From: an uncultured Castellaniella sp.
GTDB lineage: Bacteria > Pseudomonadota > Gammaproteobacteria > Burkholderiales > Burkholderiaceae_B
Length of the DNA stretch: 64,000 bases
NCBI RefSeq assembly: GCF_937988725.1
Contig: NZ_CALKHS010000008.1
Coordinates: 205,726-269,725, forward strand
Direction of reading: 5' to 3'
Notes under the pieces: model-generated
Database searches by the model: none
Told to the model about the DNA's origin: nothing
Seen by the model: the letters and a program-made list of their open reading frames with translations, nothing else
Part shown: piece by piece, positions 59,148 to 64,000 of the stretch
Layout of the letters: the number at the start of each line of letters is the position of its first letter
How positions within the stretch are numbered: the stretch's first letter is position 1
Program-made: the position numbers and the translations under genes

Positions 59148-59876
59148 ATGACTAAACGTGTGTTGCTCGGGATCCTGACGCCGTCCTCCAATACGGCGCT
59201 GGAGCCCTTGACCAGCGCCATCGTCAGCGAGGTGCCGGGCGTGTCGGCGCACTTCGCGCGCTTTACGGTGACCAATATTTCGCTGGACCGGAACTCGCTG
59301 GGACAGTTCGACACCGGCAAGATACTGGATGCCGCCAGGCAGTTGGCGGATGCGCATGTGGACGTGATCGGATGGAGCGGGACGGCCGCCAGCTGGATGG
59401 GATTCGAGTCCGACGAGGCCCTGTGCCGCGAAATCACGGAGGCGACCGGCGTGCCGACGACGACCTCCGTGCTGGCGCTCAACGAGATCCTCGAGCGGAC
59501 CGGCGTGAAGCGGCTGGGTCTGATCTCCCCCTACATCGAGTCCGTGCAGCGGGAGATCGTTGCGAACTACAAGGCCGCGGGCATCGACATTCCGGCGGAG
59601 CGCCATGCGGGCCTGCAGGTGAATTTCGACTTCTCCGAGGTCTCCGAATCCCAGGTGCTGCAGATGGCGCGCGAAGTGGCCGCCTCGGGGGTCGAGGCGC
59701 TGACGGTCATGTGCACGAACGTCAAGGCGGCGCAACTGGCCGAGCGCGTGGAAAGCGAACTCGGCATTCCCCTGTACGACTCGGTCTCGACCGTGGTGTG
59801 GAAGGCGCTCAAGATGGCGGGTGCCGATCCGAAGCAGGTCCGGAACTGGGGACGCCTGTTCCGCGAACTAGATTGA
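59148..59876 (+). CDS. Arylmalonate decarboxylase/maleate isomerase-like protein (Asp/Glu racemase superfamily)
   Basis: 242 residues. The N-terminus LLGILTPSSNTALEPLTSAI is the signature of this group. Racemases use two cysteines; here the first position is Gly78 (IGWSGTAASW) and the second is Cys189 (LTVMCTNVKAAQLAERV), the single-Cys layout known from arylmalonate decarboxylase (Gly74, Cys188). The matching Tyr is Tyr129 (SPYIESVQ). A decarboxylase, isomerase or lyase acting on a dicarboxylate is plausible. The start at 59148 has GGTGA; 59136 is an alternative ATG. Confidence 0.8.
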   Translation: MTKRVLLGILTPSSNTALEPLTSAIVSEVPGVSAHFARFTVTNISLDRNSLGQFDTGKILDAARQLADAHVDVIGWSGTAASWMGFESDEALCREITEATGVPTTTSVLALNEILERTGVKRLGLISPYIESVQREIVANYKAAGIDIPAERHAGLQVNFDFSEVSESQVLQMAREVAASGVEALTVMCTNVKAAQLAERVESELGIPLYDSVSTVVWKALKMAGADPKQVRNWGRLFRELD

Positions 59877-59880
59877 ACGG

Positions 59881-60516
59881 GTGAGAACGCTCTTTCTCAA
59901 TCCCAACGCCGATCCGGCCATCACGAGAGTGTTCCGGTTCGGCATCGCCGCCGCCATCGACGGCCGGGAAGACTACGCCGTGCGGCTCAACGCCGGCGCG
60001 CCGCGCATCATCGACAGCCTGGCCGACAATGAACTGGCGGCGCGGCTCATGGTCCGGCAGCTGCCCGTGATCGGCCGGGATTTCGACCAGATGGTCGTCA
60101 TGTCCTCGCTGGACACGGGCTTTGATGTCCTGCGGGCGGCCAGCCCCATTCCCGTGCACGGATTCACCCGCAGCGTGCTGGCCTGGCAGGGGCGGCGGCA
60201 GGCGAAGCTGAATCCGGTCTTTTTCGGCGCCGAACTGGCGCCCGCCTATCAGGGGCTGTTCGAGGCCTCGGGCTGGGCGGGGCTGGTGGCGCAGACCCGG
60301 ATCCTTCCCCTCTCGCCGCTTCAGGCCTGCGCGGCGCCGGAAACGGCGCTGGATGCCGCCGCGGAAATCTGCCGGGAATTGCAGTCCGTCAACGACTGCC
60401 CCTGTTTCATCGTGGGCGCCGTGGGCATCACCCTGAGCGAGGCTCTGGCGCATCGGGGGTACAACGTGCTTCAGCCGATTCCGGCCATGCTGGGCGCCCT
60501 GGACCTGGCGCCGTAA
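59881..60516 (+). CDS. Asp/Glu/hydantoin racemase-fold protein lacking both catalytic cysteines
   Basis: 211 residues from a GTG start four bases after the preceding stop. The N-terminal N-P-N-x5-T pattern (FLNPNADPAIT) places it in the Asp/Glu/hydantoin racemase family. The first catalytic Cys (family context VIACFGDPG) is Ser75 here (VVMSSLDTG) and the second (LGCAG) is Ala180 (VGAVGITLSEAL). Racemisation by the two-thiol mechanism therefore looks impossible. It may have a different reaction or a binding/regulatory role. It is the last gene of the TRAP unit, convergent with the amidase gene. Confidence 0.75.
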   Translation: MRTLFLNPNADPAITRVFRFGIAAAIDGREDYAVRLNAGAPRIIDSLADNELAARLMVRQLPVIGRDFDQMVVMSSLDTGFDVLRAASPIPVHGFTRSVLAWQGRRQAKLNPVFFGAELAPAYQGLFEASGWAGLVAQTRILPLSPLQACAAPETALDAAAEICRELQSVNDCPCFIVGAVGITLSEALAHRGYNVLQPIPAMLGALDLAP

Positions 60517-60542
60517 CCGCGCCCGTCGGCGCGGCTGCCGCT

Positions 60543-62000
60543 TCAGGCTTGCGCGCGGCTGCTCGTGGGCACCTGGTAGGCGAAGCCGAGCTGTTCCAGA
60601 TGCTGCGCGAATTCCAGCAGCTGGGCGTCGCGGCCGGGGCCCGCCACCAACTGCAGCCCGACGGGCAGGCCGTCGGCAGTGAAACCGCCCGGCAGCGACA
60701 GGCAGGGCAGCCCGGTCAGGGACACCAGGTAGGTGATTCGCAGGTAATCCAGGATGTCCCGCATGGGCTCGCCCTCGATTTCCGTGACGTCGGTGATGCT
60801 GTTCAGGAAGGGGGGCACCGAGGCGCTGACGGTCACCAGGATGTCGTGGTGTTCGAAGAACTGCTGGAAGGACTGATAGACCTGGCCGCGCTCTTGCTCC
60901 GCCAGCAGCAGTTCCTGGGCGCTCAGGCCGGCGCCGCGTTCGACGTTCCAGCGGAACGACGGCGTCAGCTGATCGCGGTGTTTTTCATAGAGTTCGTGGT
61001 GGGCGTAGTAGGCGCCGGCCGTGCCCAGCGTCAGGAAGGCGTGCCGCACGGCATCCGCGTTCGTCTGCGGATGTTCCCGTGTCAGCGGCATGCCGGCATG
61101 CCGCAGCCTGTCCAGGGCCGATTCGAAAACGGCCCGTACGTCGGAATGGATGGCGGTCACGCCCAGATCCGCGCTGCAGGCGACGCGCCATGCCCGATGC
61201 GGAGCCCCGGAAGGCTGGGCGCCGAGCATGGACAGGGGGTCTCTTGGGTCGGGCCCCGCGATGGCGTTGAACATGAGCGCGGCGTCGCGCACGGAGCGCG
61301 TGAGCAGGCCGTGCATGCCGAAGGCCGACCACAGGGATGATTTGGGCACATTGGGGATGCGGCCCAGGGAGGGCCGGAATCCGACGATGTGGCAGAAGCT
61401 GGCGGGCGTGCGCACCGAGCCGCCCATGTCCGTGCCCTGAGCCAGCGCCACCATGCCGTCGGCGACCGCGGCGGCGGAGCCGCCGCTGGAGCCCCCGGTG
61501 GAGTAGAGCGTGTTCCAGGGGTTGGCGGTGGGACCGCACAGCGCATTGGTGCAGACGGCGCCGCTGGCGAATTCCGGCGTGTTGGTCTTGCCCAGGATGA
61601 TGGCGCCGGCTTGCCGCAACCGGCTGACCACCAGGTCGTCGGCGGCGGGGACGTGGTCCGCGTAGGCGCGTGAACCGAACGTGGTGCGCAAGCCGGCGGT
61701 GCGCGTGTTGTCCTTGATGGCGATCGGCAGGCCGCACAGCGGGCCCGCGGGCGCGCCGCTGGCCAGCGCGCGGTCCGCCGCTTCCGCCTGCTGGCGAGCT
61801 TCCTGAGCACAGACAGTGATGAAGGCCCGCAGCGAGGGATCGCGCTGCTCGATGCGGGCCAGGCTGGCGTCGACCAGGCGGCTGGCGCTCAGCCGGCCGC
61901 TGCGCAGGGCGGCGGTCAGATCGCTGGCGTCGACCTGGCAGAGGTGCGATGGCTGTAGCGATGCGTCGTCCAGCGGAACCTTCGGGCTGTCTGTGCTCAT
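60543..62000 (-). CDS. Amidase-signature (AS) family amidase
   Basis: 485 residues, Ser-cisSer-Lys hydrolase. Catalytic Lys lies in LCGLPIAIKDNTRT, the cis-Ser in TDMGGSVRTPASFCHIVG and the nucleophile region in YSTGGSSGGSAAAVADGMV. It cleaves linear amides or transfers ammonia in GatA-like enzymes; with no gatBC nearby a catabolic amidase is more likely. The start MSTDSPKVPLDDASLQ has AAGGA upstream. It lies 32 bp after the cyclase gene on the same strand. It would follow naturally after ring opening by the hydantoinase-like enzyme. Confidence 0.88.
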   Translation of the reverse strand: MSTDSPKVPLDDASLQPSHLCQVDASDLTAALRSGRLSASRLVDASLARIEQRDPSLRAFITVCAQEARQQAEAADRALASGAPAGPLCGLPIAIKDNTRTAGLRTTFGSRAYADHVPAADDLVVSRLRQAGAIILGKTNTPEFASGAVCTNALCGPTANPWNTLYSTGGSSGGSAAAVADGMVALAQGTDMGGSVRTPASFCHIVGFRPSLGRIPNVPKSSLWSAFGMHGLLTRSVRDAALMFNAIAGPDPRDPLSMLGAQPSGAPHRAWRVACSADLGVTAIHSDVRAVFESALDRLRHAGMPLTREHPQTNADAVRHAFLTLGTAGAYYAHHELYEKHRDQLTPSFRWNVERGAGLSAQELLLAEQERGQVYQSFQQFFEHHDILVTVSASVPPFLNSITDVTEIEGEPMRDILDYLRITYLVSLTGLPCLSLPGGFTADGLPVGLQLVAGPGRDAQLLEFAQHLEQLGFAYQVPTSSRAQA

Positions 62001-62032
62001 GGATCTTCCTTCAAGGCGGCGCGAATGGCCCG

Positions 62033-62806
62033 TTATTCCTGGACCATGGCGACGGGACGGCACCAGCCGCCGGAGGCGCGCTCGATCAGGATGGGGAAGA
62101 TCGCGACCTTGAAGCCGTGCGTGGGCAGTTCATTGAGGCGCGCCATTTTTTCGACGTGGCAGTATTCCTTGTCGCGGCCGGCGTAATGCCCGGGGAAGAA
62201 CGCGTCCTTGTCGCCGTGGCGCAGCGCTTCGGCCATCGTGGGGATGGGGATGTCCCAGCCCCAGCCGTCCGTGCCCATCATGCGGATGCCCTGTTCCACC
62301 AGCCACAGCGTGGATTCGCGTCCCATGCCGGGGTGGCGCATGACCCAGTCCACCTTGTCGAAGTCCTTCCAGCGGTCGGTGCGGATCAGCACGATGTTGC
62401 CGGGCTGGAGCGTGTAGTTGATCTTCTTGAGCGCTTCCTTGAGGTCGTCGACCCCGATCACGCGCCCTGCCTCCATCCAGGAGAAATCCAGCACCACGCC
62501 GTCGCCGTAGCACCATTCCAGGGGGATCTGGTCGATGGTCTTGGCGGGCTTGCCTTCGGAGGTCGGCCCGTAGTGGATGGGCGCGTCCATGTGCGTGCCG
62601 GCGTGGGTGGAGAGGGTGACGCGCTCCATGGCCGCGTGCACGCCGGGCAGGGGCAGTTCATCGGGCTGGATGCCGTAAGCCTTGGCCCTCAGGCGCCCCA
62701 TTTCATAGTGGTCGGTGTATTCGATGTGCTGTTCCTGCGAATCGAAGGATGCGTTACGGATCGGCAGGCTGAGGTCGACCAGACGAAGTTTTTTTTCCGC
62801 GGACAT
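62033..62806 (-). CDS. Cyclase/kynurenine-formamidase-like metal hydrolase
   Basis: 257 residues. The metal motif HxGTHxDxPxH is complete (STHAGTHMDAPIHYGPT) and PGNIVLIRTDRWKDF follows. The superfamily includes kynurenine formamidase, isatin hydrolase and polyketide cyclases and commonly opens lactams or cleaves formamides. Within this island, lactam or imide ring hydrolysis is a fair inference. The start MSAEKKLRLVDLSLPIRNA has an AGGAGA SD sequence. Codons 4-6 form a run of eight A on the coding strand. It is the first gene of the cyclase-amidase unit, divergent from the GntR regulator. Confidence 0.85.
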   Translation of the reverse strand: MSAEKKLRLVDLSLPIRNASFDSQEQHIEYTDHYEMGRLRAKAYGIQPDELPLPGVHAAMERVTLSTHAGTHMDAPIHYGPTSEGKPAKTIDQIPLEWCYGDGVVLDFSWMEAGRVIGVDDLKEALKKINYTLQPGNIVLIRTDRWKDFDKVDWVMRHPGMGRESTLWLVEQGIRMMGTDGWGWDIPIPTMAEALRHGDKDAFFPGHYAGRDKEYCHVEKMARLNELPTHGFKVAIFPILIERASGGWCRPVAMVQE

Positions 62807-62890
62807 GATGCTGTCTCCTGGGTGATGATGATGGTGCAGGGGGGATGCCGCGTCTTGTGCCGGCTTAGTTGCAAAGAATTTGTTGCCACA

Positions 62891-62902
62891 ACTGTCAACA
62901 AT
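62891..62902. promoter_or_regulatory. Candidate GntR operator 3 (cyclase side)
   Basis: ACTGTCAACAAT, one base off ATTGT-NN-ACAAT, 85 bp before the cyclase start and just downstream of its predicted transcription start. It overlaps a wider TTGTTG-N10-CAACAA repeat (62880-62901). Confidence 0.5.
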
Positions 62903-62925
62903 CATATGAGACTTTGCATTCTTCG

Positions 62926-62954
62926 ATGGTAACTATTGCGCCTATTTTTGTCAA
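62926..62954 (-). promoter_or_regulatory. Candidate promoter of the cyclase-amidase unit
   Basis: On the minus strand TTGACA (62949-62954), 17-nt spacer, TACCAT (62926-62931). The predicted start is near 62919, giving a leader of about 113 nt. The gene-free stretch 62807-63169 holds this promoter, two GntR-type sites and the regulator promoter. Confidence 0.5.
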
Positions 62955-63060
62955 AGGAGGTTTTCAGGCGAGGTGAGCGGATGGGCGAGAGGCCCGCTGC
63001 GTATTGCGCGCCGCGTGCCGCGAGCTGTTCCGAGGAATGTCCGCAAAATTCTGAAAGCTC

Positions 63061-63072
63061 ATTGTGTACAAT
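63061..63072. promoter_or_regulatory. Candidate GntR operator 4 (regulator side)
   Basis: ATTGTGTACAAT, a palindrome apart from the central GT. It overlaps a TACAAT -10-like box (63067-63072) about 100 bp before the regulator gene, consistent with autoregulation. Confidence 0.55.
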
Positions 63073-63169
63073 AAAGACCGACAAAATGAAGCCAGGTCTC
63101 GACAGGCCTTGGGGTCTTTTTCGGATCGCCCGGATTCGCAGCCATTCATTGCTCCAGAAACCCGACACC

Positions 63170-63886
63170 ATGCTCACTCAGATCAAGAAGAACGCATCCC
63201 GCCGCAAACAGACCCGCGCCGTCATGGACGTCGAGGGCATCTATCAGCGCATACAGCTGGGCATTCTGGAGCGGCGCCTGCTGCCGGGGGCGAAGCTGGC
63301 GGAAGAGCGCCTGGCCGAAGTCACGGGCGTCAGCCGCACCAAGATCCGCCAGGTGCTGGCGCGTCTCGCCCACGAGCAGATCGTCACGCTCATCCCGAAC
63401 CGGGGGGCCTACGTGGCCCAGCCCACGGTGGAGGAAGCGTGCGAGATGTTCGAAGCCAGGCGCCTGCTGGAGCCGCCGCTGGTGGCCAAGCTGTGCGGCC
63501 AGGCCACCCCGGAAGACGTGGCGGTCCTGCGCAGGCACCTCGCCGAGGAAAAAGAGGCCCGGGAACAGGATGACCTGCGTCGGATCATCCGCCTGTCAGG
63601 CCTGTTCCACATCCATCTGGTCGACATGGTGGCGGGGGGCTTCCTGGCGCGCGCCATTCGCGAGCTGACGTCCCTGACGTGCCTGATCATCACCCTGTAC
63701 GACAGCCCCACCGCGTCCGCCTGCCCGCAGAACGAGCATTCCGACCTGGTGGACCTGATCGAGGCCGGCGATGCCGAAGGGGCTCACCGCCTCATGCTGG
63801 AACACCTGACGCATATCGAGCACAGCCTGAACCTGAAAGGCGCTCAGCCGCTGGAACCCGATTTCGACGAGTTGTTCGCGCACTGA
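63170..63886 (+). CDS. GntR-family transcriptional regulator (FadR/FCD subfamily)
   Basis: 238 residues. Winged helix: IYQRIQLGILERRLLPGAKL, AEERLAEVTGVSRTKIRQVL and LIPNRGAYVAQPTVEEA. FCD ligand domain: ARRLLEPPLVAKLCGQATPE, FHIHLVDMVAG and an HSDLVDLIEAGDAEGAHRLM end with metal-binding His. Such regulators sense small carboxylates. The start at 63170 (MLTQIKKNASRRKQTRA) lacks a good SD sequence; an in-frame ATG at 62981 has GAGGTGA before it but adds 63 residues unlike the family and would place the proposed operator inside the gene. It is divergent from the cyclase unit and the likely controller of the island. Confidence 0.88.
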   Translation: MLTQIKKNASRRKQTRAVMDVEGIYQRIQLGILERRLLPGAKLAEERLAEVTGVSRTKIRQVLARLAHEQIVTLIPNRGAYVAQPTVEEACEMFEARRLLEPPLVAKLCGQATPEDVAVLRRHLAEEKEAREQDDLRRIIRLSGLFHIHLVDMVAGGFLARAIRELTSLTCLIITLYDSPTASACPQNEHSDLVDLIEAGDAEGAHRLMLEHLTHIEHSLNLKGAQPLEPDFDELFAH

Positions 63887-63890
63887 GCGC

Positions 63891-63922
63891 GGGGGGCGGC
63901 AAGCCGCAGGCGCAGCGTGGGG
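63891..63922. repeat. Direct repeat copy 1 (GC-rich extragenic element)
   Basis: 32-bp element GGGGGGCGGCAAGCCGCAGG followed by CGCAGCGTGGGG, starting five bases after the GntR stop. One mismatch to copy 2, which starts 78 bp later. Between the copies TTTCATC and GATGAAA form a further inverted pair. Confidence 0.85.
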
Positions 63923-63968
63923 GCCCTCTTTCATCGCCGGGCCGCCCCAAGATGAAAAGCGCCCCCTC

Positions 63969-64000
63969 GGGGGGCAGCAAGCCGCAGGCGCAGCGTGGGG
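63969..64000. repeat. Direct repeat copy 2 (runs to the window edge)
   Basis: GGGGGGCAGCAAGCCGCAGG followed by CGCAGCGTGGGG, preceded by GCCCCCTC so that GCCCCC-TCG-GGGGGC forms a hairpin. It may continue beyond the edge, as tandem or interspersed extragenic repeats do in Burkholderiales. Confidence 0.8.

Noticed and set aside
57375..59735. 786-codon minus-strand open frame opposite the TRAP genes
   Set aside because: Low-complexity His/Arg/Gln/Gly translation opposite well-supported dctQ, dctM and decarboxylase-like genes.

Overview
The window looks like the replication-origin side of the chromosome of a GC-rich betaproteobacterium, order Burkholderiales, most likely family Alcaligenaceae (Bordetella/Achromobacter-like). 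The basis is gene order and protein sequence. Reading leftwards on the minus strand the order is mnmG, rsmG, parA, parB, tRNA-Tyr, tRNA-Gly, tRNA-Thr, tuf, tRNA-Trp, secE, nusG, rplK, rplA, rplJ, rplL, rpoB, rpoC. As I recall it, this is the arrangement that starts the Bordetella genome sequences. No species can be named from the sequence alone.

Layout. (1) 1-11.3 kb: transcription/translation block, all minus strand; rpoC runs off the left edge. (2) 11.2-17.3 kb: tuf, four tRNA genes and the mnmG-rsmG-parA-parB operon, whose first three genes overlap. (3) 17.3-20.04 kb: a cluster of four parS sites, cspA, a methionine aminotransferase and a 0.7 kb non-coding stretch. That stretch holds two copies of a DnaA-box module at a 445 bp period and is the best oriC candidate. 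(4) 20-30 kb: mixed genes: metallophosphatase, Fic protein, two kinds of lipid/prenyl-type methyltransferase, a two-component system, a universal stress protein, a LysR/MFS pair and a PIN-domain protein. (5) 30-39.4 kb: gyrB, dnaN and dnaA (minus), then rpmH, rnpA, yidD, yidC and mnmE (plus), diverging around a DnaA box and an inverted repeat. (6) 39.4-53.2 kb: single-gene functions: FAD oxidoreductase, OhrR/Ohr peroxide defence, NarK-type transporter, atypical metal-binding protein, dinB, MOSC protein, EamA exporter, argD-like aminotransferase, an ECF sigma/anti-sigma/secreted-protein operon and malate synthase G. (7) 53.4-63.9 kb: a catabolic island.

The island is the most interesting accessory part. 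It encodes a FAH-family hydrolase, a dihydropyrimidinase/hydantoinase-like amidohydrolase, a three-part TRAP transporter, an arylmalonate-decarboxylase/maleate-isomerase-like protein, a racemase-fold protein that lacks both catalytic cysteines, an amidase-signature amidase, a metal-dependent cyclase/kynurenine-formamidase-type hydrolase and a GntR/FCD regulator. Four copies of an ATTGT-NN-ACAAT-like motif lie in front of the four divergent transcription units, which suggests one regulator-controlled pathway. It probably takes up and hydrolyses a cyclic amide or imide, but the substrate is unknown.

The replication and segregation parts fit together: ParB (about 13 kb) would load on the parS cluster (17.4-17.55 kb), which lies beside the proposed origin (19.4-20.03 kb), with dnaA, dnaN and gyrB about 10-15 kb away. 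Genes left of the origin are all transcribed away from it. No rRNA genes, insertion sequences, prophage or CRISPR arrays were seen.
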